From contig LCEJ01000006.1 in assembly GCA_000997105.1 (NCBI GenBank), forward strand, positions 1-39,972: a stretch of DNA of 39,972 nt, in the 5' to 3' direction. Shown here one piece after another: positions 1 through 6,674 of the stretch. A program made the translations under genes and the position numbers. Position 1 is the first letter of the stretch. Each line of letters starts with the position of its first letter. This DNA is from Candidatus Daviesbacteria bacterium GW2011_GWA2_42_7 (GTDB lineage Bacteria > Patescibacteriota > Microgenomatia > Daviesbacterales > UBA10151). Under the pieces are notes generated by a model. That model was not told the DNA's origin. It saw nothing but the letters and a program-made list of their open reading frames with translations, and made no database searches.

Positions 1-237
1 CATCGCCGCCAAAAAAATAGCGGAAGCGATTATCCAGTAAGTAGCACCTAACCAGCTGAACCAATCGCCCATTATCATTTTTGAGGCAGCAGCCACCATC
101 GAGGCCAGAGTCAAGACCCTAAATAAGCCCATATTAGAATCCCTGGTCTTCTGGAATTCCACTAGAAACAGCAATATGGTCGCTACGAACACAACCACTG
201 CAACCTGATAAATAGATGCCCACAGAACAAATTCCAC
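1..237 (-). CDS. small membrane protein, partial (runs off the window)
   Basis: A minus-strand frame opens at GTG 237 and stays open to the window edge, giving 79 codons. The GTG is preceded by AAGGAG at a normal distance, which fixes the start. The product is almost entirely hydrophobic, with about three membrane segments and the motif GDWF near residue 60. The motif and the topology match the protein encoded at 881-1150, so the two look like paralogs. Both have the same structured leader upstream. I recognise no family. A holin-like or other small integral membrane role is possible but not shown. The C-terminus is missing. Confidence 0.65.
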   Translation of the reverse strand, partial: MEFVLWASIYQVAVVVFVATILLFLVEFQKTRDSNMGLFRVLTLASMVAAASKMIMGDWFSWLGATYWIIASAIFLAAM

Positions 238-243
238 ATTACT

Positions 244-249
244 CTCCTT
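244..249 (-). promoter_or_regulatory. ribosome binding site deciding a GTG start
   Basis: AAGGAG stands a few bases before GTG 237 on the minus strand. It also marks the 3' end of the structured leader at 253-351. The overlapping ATG one base upstream is in another frame. Confidence 0.6.
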
Positions 250-252
250 AAA

Positions 253-351
253 TTTATTTACTACCCAAATGGATAGCTTACGGGACACCTCCTTTAGATG
301 CCCCAAAAGCTACCCATTTAGGCAAACTTCCGCAAATTATCAAGGTACAAG
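253..351 (-). ncRNA. structured 5' leader RNA, copy 1
   Basis: This minus-strand leader contains an outer stem (CCTAAATGGGTAGCTT with AAGCTATCCATTTGGG) and an inner stem (GGGCATC with GGTGTCC). A second copy lies at 1168-1265. The inner stem differs between copies by compensatory changes (GGGTATC with GATACTC in copy 2), which supports a selected RNA fold. It lies between a strong promoter (364-392) and the GTG start at 237, so it would be transcribed as a 5' UTR. The loop of copy 1 contains AAAGGAGG. I could not match it to a known riboswitch class. Confidence 0.65.
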
Positions 352-363
352 AGAACAACCGAT

Positions 364-392
364 AGTATAACATGAAATTATGGACATGTCAA
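364..392 (-). promoter_or_regulatory. promoter for the first membrane gene
   Basis: On the minus strand TTGACA (387-392) and TATACT (364-369) are separated by exactly 17 bases. Predicted transcription start is near 357, giving a leader of about 120 bases that contains the conserved RNA structure. Confidence 0.7.
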
Positions 393-419
393 ACTATAAG
401 CTATACCTCATGGCTACAG

Positions 420-436
420 CAAGGCCTGGCCTTGCA
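420..436. repeat. short palindromic repeat GCAAGGCCTGGCCTTGC type
   Basis: The palindrome CAAGGCCTGGCCTTGCA occurs here between genes and twice more inside pheT (21901-21917 and 21921-21937). It is probably a dispersed palindromic element of this genome. Confidence 0.7.
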
Positions 437-462
437 GGGATTAGTTATGCATTTTGGGTATG

Positions 463-491
463 AAAAAGCCCCATGCCATACGGCACATGGC
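463..491 (-). terminator. rho-independent terminator
   Basis: On the minus strand GCCATGTGCC pairs with GGCATGGGGC around a GTAT loop (one mismatch, some G-U pairs), followed by TTTTT. It lies directly after the stop of the gene at 521-880 and would end the two-gene membrane-protein transcript. Confidence 0.7.
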
Positions 492-520
492 TTCTCTCTT
501 ATACATTTTATTGGGCCTAT

Positions 521-880
521 TTAGCCCCTTTGCGGAAGTTTGTGGGACCTGGCCTGCAGGAGAAGAAGAGATAGAATGATTAACCAGAACAATCCTGCTC
601 CTCCCTGCACAACCGGACTAAGTACCTCTAAGGTAATCATAGCTGCCAGCCCGCTTAGAAAAATGTGGGCTGTACAGCCGATGAAAAAGAGACTCAAGGC
701 ATATAGCCCCAAGCCGTAGCGGCACATCAAGGCCCAGACAAAGGCAAAGACGGCCACATACAAGACAAAGTTTGCAGAGGGAGGTACCTCTGTCTCCATT
801 CCCACCAGCACCAATGCCCATAGGAATCCCATCGTCCCTATCCCGGCCAGTACCCAAAGAACCTTATCCCTATCTTCCAA
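521..880 (-). CDS. small integral membrane protein
   Basis: A 119-residue hydrophobic protein with about four membrane segments (roughly residues 8-28, 36-54, 57-80 and 88-107) and a short basic C-terminal tail. The start is TTG at 880, placed immediately after the TAG of the upstream gene (881-1150). AGGAGG lies five bases before it, so the two are translated from one mRNA and probably coupled. No family is recognised. It shares an operon with a GDWF-motif membrane protein under a structured leader, so the two probably act in the same membrane process. Start confidence is good because of the Shine-Dalgarno sequence. Confidence 0.65.
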   Translation of the reverse strand: MEDRDKVLWVLAGIGTMGFLWALVLVGMETEVPPSANFVLYVAVFAFVWALMCRYGLGLYALSLFFIGCTAHIFLSGLAAMITLEVLSPVVQGGAGLFWLIILSLLLLQARSHKLPQRG

Positions 881-1150
881 CTAATCCTCCTTATTTACTT
901 TTTTCGATAACTTATTTATCTCGCCAAAGTATAGCAAGGCAAGAAAGACCACCACTATACCCATAAACCAATCGCCTATCGCTAATCGGGCCAAGATAAT
1001 ATAGACCAAAACGATAAACTCTGATTTTAGGAGGATAATAAGAGATCTTTTACCTCTTTTACGCAGCACCAACTCCGTTAGTGCCATGAAGATGATTAAG
1101 GTATAGCCTATTATGGAAGAGGCTCTCCAAAAATCAGTTAACTCCTGCAT
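881..1150 (-). CDS. small membrane protein with GDWF motif
   Basis: An 89-residue protein with about three membrane segments and a charged C-terminal tail ending KKVNKED. The ATG at 1150 is preferred over an in-frame ATG at 1168 because AGGGGGA lies just before it. In the paralogous leader upstream of the gene at 1-237 the equivalent of the 1168 ATG is AAATAAAT, i.e. untranslated. The IGDWF motif in the middle matches MGDWF of the partial protein at the window start, so the two are paralogs. Function is unknown. The gene is expressed behind the second copy of the structured leader and is followed without a gap by the membrane gene at 521-880. Confidence 0.7.
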   Translation of the reverse strand: MQELTDFWRASSIIGYTLIIFMALTELVLRKRGKRSLIILLKSEFIVLVYIILARLAIGDWFMGIVVVFLALLYFGEINKLSKKVNKED

Positions 1151-1167
1151 GCTTCCCCCTATATTCA

Positions 1168-1265
1168 TTTACCACCCAAATGGATAGCTTACAGAGTATC
1201 TGCCTGGATACCCCAAAAGCTATCCACTTAGGTAAACTTTCCGCAAATTTTTAATGTACAAAAGA
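1168..1265 (-). ncRNA. structured 5' leader RNA, copy 2
   Basis: Second copy of the leader at 253-351, read on the minus strand. It shares the stretch TTTGCGGAA, the outer stem CCTAAGTGGATAGCTT with AAGCTATCCATTTGGG, and an inner stem GGGTATC with GATACTC that covaries with copy 1. It ends about 15 bases before the AGGGGGA ribosome binding site of the gene at 881-1150. Position and conservation suggest a cis-acting regulatory RNA. Ligand and mechanism are unknown. Confidence 0.65.
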
Positions 1266-1329
1266 TTTGAAAGGAAACCTTTAAAGGCTAGCGCAGCAAT
1301 TTGCACCTCTTTTCCGGTTTACAGAGGAA

Positions 1330-1358
1330 ATAATATCAAAAACATATTTAAAAGTCAA
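1330..1358 (-). promoter_or_regulatory. promoter for the two-gene membrane operon
   Basis: Minus-strand TTGACT (1353-1358) and TATTAT (1330-1335) with 17 bases between. The transcript would begin near 1323 and carry a leader of about 170 bases containing the structured element. Confidence 0.7.
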
Positions 1359-1377
1359 ACTATAGGGTGATATTAGG

Positions 1378-1408
1378 TATGCGCAATTATTTGCGTGATT
1401 ATTGCGTG
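1378..1408. repeat. GCG-rich 31-bp repeat upstream of the Fic gene (possible operator)
   Basis: Three GCG cores (1381, 1393, 1404) are spaced 11-12 bases, about one helical turn, in an otherwise AT-rich context. A copy with 25 of 31 identical bases lies at 2510-2540 just after the Fic gene. The upstream copy ends 9 bases before the -10-like TATACT (1417-1422). The Fic protein has a C-terminal winged-helix domain, so an autoregulatory operator is a reasonable guess. Confidence 0.45.
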
Positions 1409-1428
1409 TTGTATGATATACTAACAAC

Positions 1429-2499
1429 ATGTATAAACCAAAATTTACAGTCACTTCACAGATTCTAACTTCCATCTCGGAAATTGCCGAAATTAAATCT
1501 ATTGTAGAGCGTTCCCGGGTACTTCCCCTAAACGAGGCCCAACTCCGTAGGGAAGCCATATCCCGAATGGCACATACTTCAACCTCAATTGAAGGCAATA
1601 AGTTAGCCCAATACCAGGTAGATAAGGTTTTATCCGGCATGTCGGTTAACGCCGATGAAAAATCCATCCTCGAAGTCAAAAATTACCAGGCTGCCTTAGT
1701 ACAAATGGATAAGATTGCCAAGGTCTCACAAGTTTTAAACATCGGGCAAGTCCTGGAGATCCACAAATTCTTAATGAATGGCTTAGTGGCAGAGGAGAAG
1801 CGGGGACATTTCCGCAAAGGTGCAATTTATGTCGTGGATGATTTAGGAGACGGAAGGGAACAACTCCGATACGAAGGCCCGCCGGCTACAAAAGTGCCAC
1901 ACCTTATTAATGAGCTCCTAAAATGGTTAGTTTTGGCAAAAAAAGAAGATCTCCATCCGGTTTTAATAAGTTCTATTTTCCATGTCCAATTTGTAACTAT
2001 CCACCCTTTTACCGACGGGAACGGAAGGATAGCAAGACTTTTAACAGCCCTAATTTTGTACCAAAGCGGCTGGGATTTTAGAAAAATTATAGTCCTTGAG
2101 GATTTTTACAACCAGGATAGGCAAGCCTACTATAACGCCCTAAACATTGTCCAGGGCAATAAGTATCACGAGGGGGAAGACTTAACACCTTGGGTAGAAT
2201 ATTTTATAGAGGGGTTCCTGGTTGAAGCAAGACAAGTAAACGAAAAGATTGCCCTGATGGGATTTGGCAAGGTCTCCGAAGCTGCCGAGCAGATATTTTT
2301 AGATAGGGACGAAATACAAATTATGGACTTTTTGGCCACAACCGGGCGGATTACCAGCCAGGATGTCCGGGAAATATTGGGGGTTGCCAAAAGGACAGCC
2401 CAGCTTAAGCTCAAAAACCTTACTGACAAGGGACTTCTAAAATCACAAGGCAGCGGTCCCTCAACTTACCATGTACTCTATGGTGGTGAGCGAGCATAG
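1429..2499 (+). CDS. Fic-family protein with C-terminal winged helix
   Basis: A 356-residue protein with the Fic core motif HPFTDGNGR at residues 192-200. His192 would be catalytic and the following loop would bind phosphate and Mg. Most Fic enzymes transfer AMP from ATP to hydroxyls on target proteins. Residues 51-56 read STSIEG and fit the inhibitory (S/T)xxxE(G/N) helix, here N-terminal, so this would be a self-inhibited class II Fic. The last 65 residues look like a winged helix-turn-helix (ITSQDVREILGVAKRTAQ), suggesting DNA binding. TATACT at 1417-1422 lies six bases before the ATG, so the mRNA may be leaderless. The gene stands alone and is flanked by two copies of a GCG repeat. Target unknown. 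Confidence 0.9.
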   Translation: MYKPKFTVTSQILTSISEIAEIKSIVERSRVLPLNEAQLRREAISRMAHTSTSIEGNKLAQYQVDKVLSGMSVNADEKSILEVKNYQAALVQMDKIAKVSQVLNIGQVLEIHKFLMNGLVAEEKRGHFRKGAIYVVDDLGDGREQLRYEGPPATKVPHLINELLKWLVLAKKEDLHPVLISSIFHVQFVTIHPFTDGNGRIARLLTALILYQSGWDFRKIIVLEDFYNQDRQAYYNALNIVQGNKYHEGEDLTPWVEYFIEGFLVEARQVNEKIALMGFGKVSEAAEQIFLDRDEIQIMDFLATTGRITSQDVREILGVAKRTAQLKLKNLTDKGLLKSQGSGPSTYHVLYGGERA

Positions 2500-2509
2500 T
2501 GAGTCGAAC

Positions 2510-2540
2510 TATGCGCGATAGTTTGCGCGGTTCTTGCGTG
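2510..2540. repeat. second copy of the Fic-flanking 31-bp repeat
   Basis: 25 of 31 bases match 1378-1408, including all three GCG cores. It lies between the Fic stop and the zinc-ribbon gene at 2589 and could control that gene. Confidence 0.45.
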
Positions 2541-2588
2541 ATTATAGCCACTTGTTTTTAGAAAAGGAATAATGTTATTGTTAATCGT

Positions 2589-3110
2589 ATGTCCGATGAA
2601 AGTTGTCCGAAATGTGGTTCTCCTTTAGGGGATATTACCGAAACTTCTACCGGTAAAAAATTACAGAGGTGTTCCCAGGGGTCCTGGAACCCCCAAACAA
2701 AGAAAAACGAAGGATGTGAGTATGTTAAATGGCTCCAGGTTGAGCCTCAAACTTTAGATGAAAAGTGCCCCAAATGCGGATCAGCCCTGATTATGCAGGT
2801 TACCCGCTTTGGCAAGAAGATGAAAAAGTGCTCCGCGGGTGGCTGGGATAAGGAAGCCAAAAAGGCTACCGGATGTGACTTTGTAGAGTGGATCAACGGC
2901 ACAACAGAAGCTTTGGATGGAAAATGCCCCGATTGTGGAGAGGGATTGGTCTTATATACTACAGCCGCAGGCAAAAAAATGGAAAAATGTTCCACAGCAG
3001 GCTGGGACAGGGAAGCAAGGAAAGCAACGGGATGTGCTTATATCAAGTGGCTTAAACCAGGAGAAATACCAAACAACGCCGGTGAAGAATTTTTACCTCC
3101 TGAAGAGTAG
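2589..3110 (+). CDS. triple zinc-ribbon protein (topoisomerase C-terminal type)
   Basis: A 173-residue protein made of three tandem repeats of about 50 residues, starting near residues 6, 60 and 112. Each has CPxCG, then about 17 residues, then K-x-CS, a Trp three or four residues later, and finally GC followed by a hydrophobic-K/E-W end. The four cysteines per repeat fit zinc ribbons like those at the C-terminus of bacterial topoisomerase I, but no topoisomerase catalytic part is present. It probably binds nucleic acid, an inference from the fold only. The tail after the third repeat is acidic (GEEFLPPEE). It follows the Fic gene and the second GCG repeat. Confidence 0.75.
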   Translation: MSDESCPKCGSPLGDITETSTGKKLQRCSQGSWNPQTKKNEGCEYVKWLQVEPQTLDEKCPKCGSALIMQVTRFGKKMKKCSAGGWDKEAKKATGCDFVEWINGTTEALDGKCPDCGEGLVLYTTAAGKKMEKCSTAGWDREARKATGCAYIKWLKPGEIPNNAGEEFLPPEE

Positions 3111-3142
3111 GTTAACTTTCAAAAGTGATATAATCTCGTCAA

Positions 3143-3580
3143 ATGCATGACATTGAAAACCCATCTGGTAAAGAACTGAGCCCTGAGTGGCAAGAAGTGA
3201 TTCGGGAAAGTATTGACGAACAACTCGAAAGTTTTGAAGTTTTATTTGGAGCAACAGATGAAAATCCTGAGTCCGCATTAAATTTTTCCCCACTCTCATT
3301 TTCAAGCGGTTATGATGAAAGAGAATATGATGAATTATCTCCCGAAGAGAAAGATTTCATAAAACAGGCGATGTTTTCCGGAATTGGGTTTAATCCTGAA
3401 GATGCACAGATAGTTTCTACATATAAATATGACGGTCCCGAAGGTTCTAAGGGATATGGAGCAGCGGAAGTTACAGTGTACGAAACTACAAGGTCTGATG
3501 AGGGTATGTTTCTGCATATGGCAACATATCCGGACGGAAGAGAAGAACTTTTTGTAGCTTCCAAGGATTACCGCCTCTAA
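3143..3580 (+). CDS. hypothetical acidic protein
   Basis: A 145-residue soluble protein rich in Asp and Glu, with no membrane segment, signal peptide or motif that I recognise. An extended -10 box (TGATATAAT, TATAAT at 3129-3134) ends eight bases before the ATG, so this looks like a leaderless transcript and supports the start. The region around residues 90-135 has alternating hydrophobic residues that suggest beta strands. It lies between the zinc-ribbon gene and a convergent small gene. No function is proposed. Confidence 0.6.
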   Translation: MHDIENPSGKELSPEWQEVIRESIDEQLESFEVLFGATDENPESALNFSPLSFSSGYDEREYDELSPEEKDFIKQAMFSGIGFNPEDAQIVSTYKYDGPEGSKGYGAAEVTVYETTRSDEGMFLHMATYPDGREELFVASKDYRL

Positions 3581-3585
3581 AAAAA

Positions 3586-3879
3586 TTATTGCTTTCGCTT
3601 ACGGTATTTAAAAACAGACATATTCATAATAAATATCAGATTGGCATCTTCCCTGTGCCCTCCGTCATAACCAGGCATATCATAAATAGCCTTGGCAGCA
3701 TTCTCATGAAAATGCTGGGCTGCCAACAGGTCCTGGGCATAAGTTATGGCAAGTGATATTTTCTCTATCCCATTTACAGTCTCCGGACTTTGAGTGTCAG
3801 AATCCACAATTTGGGATAGATTGTAAATTTTACCTGTCTTACGATCCAGGAAAATAACATTTTCGAGCTCTTTAGGCAT
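3586..3879 (-). CDS. hypothetical protein
   Basis: A 97-residue protein starting MPKELENVIFLDRKTGKIYN, followed by a probable helical segment (residues 38-66). The C-terminus is basic (KYRKRKQ). It has no recognised family. It converges on the gene at 3143-3580 with only five bases between the stops. No Shine-Dalgarno sequence is visible before the ATG. A real gene is likely because no better frame competes here, but confidence is moderate. Confidence 0.5.
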   Translation of the reverse strand: MPKELENVIFLDRKTGKIYNLSQIVDSDTQSPETVNGIEKISLAITYAQDLLAAQHFHENAAKAIYDMPGYDGGHREDANLIFIMNMSVFKYRKRKQ

Positions 3880-4000
3880 GTCTTTGTTTTACCACAAACT
3901 AACGCCTATAGCTAGCTGCGGGACATGGATTAAGAAAATCTTGCCCATCCGCCTGCGGCGGAGGGTCGAACCGTAAACTGGGTTAAAATCAACAGCCCCC

Positions 4001-4045
4001 ATTTAGGTACAAAAATACCCTCACAAGGAGGGTTTTTGTACCTAG
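4001..4045. terminator. bidirectional terminator within a long inverted repeat
   Basis: TAGGTACAAAAATACCCTC and its near-perfect complement GAGGGTTTTTGTACCTA (arms overlapping the ACAAG loop) form one long hairpin with A and T runs on both sides. It would work in both directions. Its right arm lies against the stop of the truncated GIY-YIG gene, suggesting that the repeat may have arrived there and cut the gene short. Confidence 0.65.
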
Positions 4046-4245
4046 CTGTTTAGCTGCTTTTCTCTTGCTATAGCGTTTTCCTCACTCATACAAGCCTCGT
4101 AATATATCAATTCCATTGGTAATCGATACTTAGTAGCTTTTACCAAACCGTTGTTATGTTGTTCCAACCTATGCCTGAGATCAATACTCCATCCGATATA
4201 AAGCCAGCCATCCTTTTTACTTCTTAAAACATAAGTATAGAACAT
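4042..4245 (-). CDS. GIY-YIG domain protein, C-terminally truncated
   Basis: A 67-residue protein with the core of a UvrC/Intron-type GIY-YIG nuclease: YTYVLRS and LYIGWS near the N-terminus, the conserved Arg in DLRHRLEQHNNG, and a helix ending in AREKQL with the conserved Glu. Family members of this YhbQ-like kind usually run to about 80-95 residues, with a further lysine-rich tail after REKQL. Here the frame stops at REKQLNS, right at a long inverted repeat. It may be a broken gene or a minimal working one. A second, more damaged copy lies at 6663-6908. Confidence 0.7.
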   Translation of the reverse strand: MFYTYVLRSKKDGWLYIGWSIDLRHRLEQHNNGLVKATKYRLPMELIYYEACMSEENAIAREKQLNS

Positions 4246-4257
4246 ATCCTGCCATTA

Positions 4258-4340
4258 GACCTGCCCGCATTGCTTCGCCCACCCGAAACGCTTCGCATAT
4301 CGATGCGAGCGGGCAAAGCGATGCAGGCGGGCGATCCCGC
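4258..4340. repeat. GC-rich imperfect inverted repeat
   Basis: CCTGCCCGCATTGCTTCGCCC and, about 40 bases on, GGGCAAAGCGATGCAGGCGG form a long imperfect hairpin with a smaller palindrome (TTCGCATATCGATGCGA) in its loop. The base composition is far from its AT-rich neighbours. It looks like a dispersed hairpin repeat between genes, not a coding region. Confidence 0.6.
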
Positions 4341-4387
4341 AATACAAAGCATTAAGATTATATTCTATTGAGCTTATCTGTTCAAAC

Positions 4388-4416
4388 CCTGATCCTGGTC
4401 AAGCCAGGATGACAAA
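4388..4416. repeat. dispersed repeat, GATCCTGGTCAAGCCAGGATGACA type
   Basis: A small palindrome (ATCCTGG TCAAG CCAGGAT) ending in GACA. A relative lies at 20871-20925 (GCTGGTCAAGCCAGCATGACA). Confidence 0.6.
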
Positions 4417-4472
4417 CTAATATTTGACAAGCGGGTAAATCCGTTTAATACTGGATATGAGGAGGTGATAAC

Positions 4473-4667
4473 ATGGGTTCATATAAGTCACTTGCGTTAA
4501 CTGTTGCTATTATCGGTGCTTTGAATTGGGGTTTGGTAGGACTCTTTGGGATTAATTTAGTAAGCACCTTATTCGGAGCCGGATCAGTATTGGAAAGGGT
4601 TGTATATAGCTTAATAGGCTTGGGAGGTCTTTTGGTTGCCTGGGGAACATGGGGTTCAAAGAAGTAA
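4473..4667 (+). CDS. DUF378 family small membrane protein
   Basis: A 64-residue protein with two membrane segments. The first contains ALNWGLVGLFGINLV, the hallmark of the DUF378 (YuzA-like) family; the second has VVYSLIGLGGLLVAWG. Family length is normally 60-80 residues, so this is full length. AGGAGGTG lies a few bases before the ATG, one of the clearest ribosome binding sites in the window. A strong terminator follows at 4694-4722, so the gene is its own unit. The molecular role of the family is unknown. Confidence 0.85.
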   Translation: MGSYKSLALTVAIIGALNWGLVGLFGINLVSTLFGAGSVLERVVYSLIGLGGLLVAWGTWGSKK

Positions 4668-4693
4668 ATTACCCTAAATAGTTGGTATTATTT

Positions 4694-4722
4694 AAGTCCC
4701 CCGAAAGTTCGGGGGACTTTTT
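4694..4722 (+). terminator. rho-independent terminator
   Basis: AAGTCCCCCGAA and TTCGGGGGACTT form a perfect stem, followed by a T run. It ends the DUF378 transcript. Confidence 0.85.
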
Positions 4723-4868
4723 CTGAGCTCCTGACGTTATGTTACACAGACTGCCAGGATTCATCCAAGAATTTAACTCAACCCCTATTTTACCAGATTT
4801 TTTATATAACCCCTGTTAATTACGGGTTTTGTATGTATAATAAAGTATAGCAACAATTTTTAACAAGG

Positions 4869-5708
4869 ATGAATAAAGAAGTAACGCAGTCAACTAAAAT
4901 AGCTATCTTCCGAAACAGAAAAATAAGAAAAACTATTCATAAAAATGAGTGGTGGTTTGTAGTTGAGGATGTAGTTTTGGCGCTTATCGATTCAAATGAC
5001 TCAAAACAATATATCCAGCGCATGAAGCTCCGTGACCCCGAGCTTTCTAAAGGGTGGGTACAAATTGTACATACCCTTGCAATAGAAACCAGTGGCGGTA
5101 AACAGAAGATGAATTGCGCCAATACTGAAGGTATTTTTAGGATTATCCAATCAATTCCTTCAACTAAAGCAGAGCCGTTTAAAAGATGGTTAGCCAGAGT
5201 TGGATATGAAAGGGTGCAGGAGATAGAAGATCCGGAACTTGCTCAAAAACGAGCCAGAGCGCTTTACAAAGCAAAAGGATATCCGCAGGATTGGATTGAA
5301 AGACGGATGCGTTCTATTGCCATCAGGGAGGAATTAACGGATGAATGGCAAAAACACGGTGTAGAACTGGCAAAAGAGTATGAAATACTAACTGCGGAAA
5401 TATCTAAAGCCACTTTTGGCGTAACACCATCTGAATATAAGAAAATAAAAGGACTCGAACGCCAAAATTTGCGTGACCATATGAATGATTTGGAGCTTTT
5501 ATTTTCCCAGCTTGGTGAAGCTGCAACGACAGAAATTACCAAAACAGAACATCCTCAAGGGTTTGATAAAAATAAGCAAGTCTCAAGGCGTGGAGGCAAA
5601 ATTGCCGGAGATGCCAGATCTAATCTTGAAAAAGAAACAGGTAGAAAAGTAATTACTTCACAAAATTATTTACCCAAAAAACAGGCTAAAAAACTGCTAA
5701 AGAAATAA
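4869..5708 (+). CDS. BRO-N domain protein (DinD / antirepressor-like)
   Basis: A 279-residue protein. The N-terminal third has the BRO-N pattern (KIAIFRNRKIRKTIHKNEWWFVVEDVV, then a conserved Asn-Thr-Glu-Gly segment near residue 84). The middle has FKRWLARVGYERVQEIEDPE, typical of DNA-damage-inducible protein D and phage antirepressor relatives. The C-terminal part is helical and basic, ending KKQAKKLLKK. Such proteins are known from phages and mobile elements and from SOS-regulated genes; no LexA box was identified here. The start is supported by AAGG just before the ATG. The next gene begins one base after the stop, so the two form a pair. Confidence 0.8.
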   Translation: MNKEVTQSTKIAIFRNRKIRKTIHKNEWWFVVEDVVLALIDSNDSKQYIQRMKLRDPELSKGWVQIVHTLAIETSGGKQKMNCANTEGIFRIIQSIPSTKAEPFKRWLARVGYERVQEIEDPELAQKRARALYKAKGYPQDWIERRMRSIAIREELTDEWQKHGVELAKEYEILTAEISKATFGVTPSEYKKIKGLERQNLRDHMNDLELLFSQLGEAATTEITKTEHPQGFDKNKQVSRRGGKIAGDARSNLEKETGRKVITSQNYLPKKQAKKLLKK

Positions 5709-5709
5709 C

Positions 5710-6411
5710 ATGCCATATAAGGTTCAATCAACTACAATATTACCTAAAGAATTTGTCCCAATTATTAAAGCTCTTAAAGACATTCATAGTTTGCATAATA
5801 AACATCAAATTTGGTATTTAGTAGGCGGATCAACTGCAATAGTAGCAGCTTCTGGCAAATATTTTAAGGTGCTAGGAGATGTGGATATAGTATGCGATAT
5901 TAAACAGCAGGAGGTTCTTCACAATGAGTTAATAAAACTTGGATACAAATTAATAAATATCCCTCCTGATTCAATTGTTAATCGAATCAAAAAACATTAT
6001 GTCAAAGATAAGCAAATAATTGATATCGCTTTTGGAAGCTTTACTAGAAAAGGTTATGAGATAAAGCTCCCAATGTTAATTCCCGGTATTTTATTAGTTT
6101 TTAGTAAGGCTATGATTCGACCTAGCATTTATGTCTTAAGTAATACTAAGTTTTTAGGGTTTTCTAAAGAAGCTCAATGGTTTGGGCTTGGAAGGTTTAT
6201 TGATACTATAGACGCCATGAATGATAAGGCTTCAAAAAGAAAGAGCAATTTGTCATTACTAGATGAAAATCTAAATAAAAAAGTAATAGAAGAAATAAAA
6301 CAAGGAGACCCTGGTATTTACATTCGAAGCATACCGATAGTAACACCTAATAATAGCACCCTCTTATTTTTGACAAACTGGTTTATTAAGTTCTGGAACA
6401 GATTTTTCTAA
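5710..6411 (+). CDS. nucleotidyltransferase-fold protein (putative)
   Basis: A 233-residue protein. Residues 36-66 read WYLVGGSTAI, then LGDVDIVCD, a pattern like the GS...DxD core of minimal nucleotidyltransferases; IIDIAFGS near residue 100 could provide the third Asp. The last 15 residues are hydrophobic and aromatic (LLFLTNWFIKFWNRFF) and might touch the membrane. It is translated right after the BRO-N gene (one-base gap), which suggests a functional pair such as a mobile-element or toxin/antitoxin-like module. That pairing role is a guess. Base composition is notably AT-rich compared with the core genes. Confidence 0.55.
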   Translation: MPYKVQSTTILPKEFVPIIKALKDIHSLHNKHQIWYLVGGSTAIVAASGKYFKVLGDVDIVCDIKQQEVLHNELIKLGYKLINIPPDSIVNRIKKHYVKDKQIIDIAFGSFTRKGYEIKLPMLIPGILLVFSKAMIRPSIYVLSNTKFLGFSKEAQWFGLGRFIDTIDAMNDKASKRKSNLSLLDENLNKKVIEEIKQGDPGIYIRSIPIVTPNNSTLLFLTNWFIKFWNRFF

Positions 6412-6548
6412 AGATAAATTTAATAAGGTTGCAGGAATGATCCAAATTTCAGTTCGATTCCCGTTAGGGTATTATGTTATGGGATTAAATTTTAGCAAAA
6501 TTTAACAACCTTCCGAAGCTAAAATGCACGAATTCGATAAAAATCGTC

Positions 6549-6623
<75 letters not shown>

Positions 6624-6640
6624 ACTTCGTCACTTCGTTC

Positions 6641-6674
6641 CTCAGTGTAAACTACTCAGGACTCAGTGTAAACT
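6641..6674. repeat. direct repeat of CTCAGTGTAAACT
   Basis: The 13-mer occurs at 6641-6653 and 6662-6674, just before tRNA-Gly and at the decayed end of the GIY-YIG pseudogene. It resembles the anticodon arm of the tRNA-Val at 7204-7277 (CTCAGTGTAAATGAGG), which may be chance. Confidence 0.5.

Noticed and set aside
253..351. Known c-di-GMP or fluoride riboswitch
   Set aside because: The conserved bases of those classes that I remember are not present in either copy.
3951..3962. CCGCCTGCGGCGG palindrome as an origin or operator
   Set aside because: A short GC-rich palindrome like the other intergenic repeats here; nothing ties it to replication or regulation.
6430..6475. tRNA remnant around CAGTTCGATTCCCG
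   Set aside because: The T-loop-like word has no matching acceptor, D or anticodon stem nearby.
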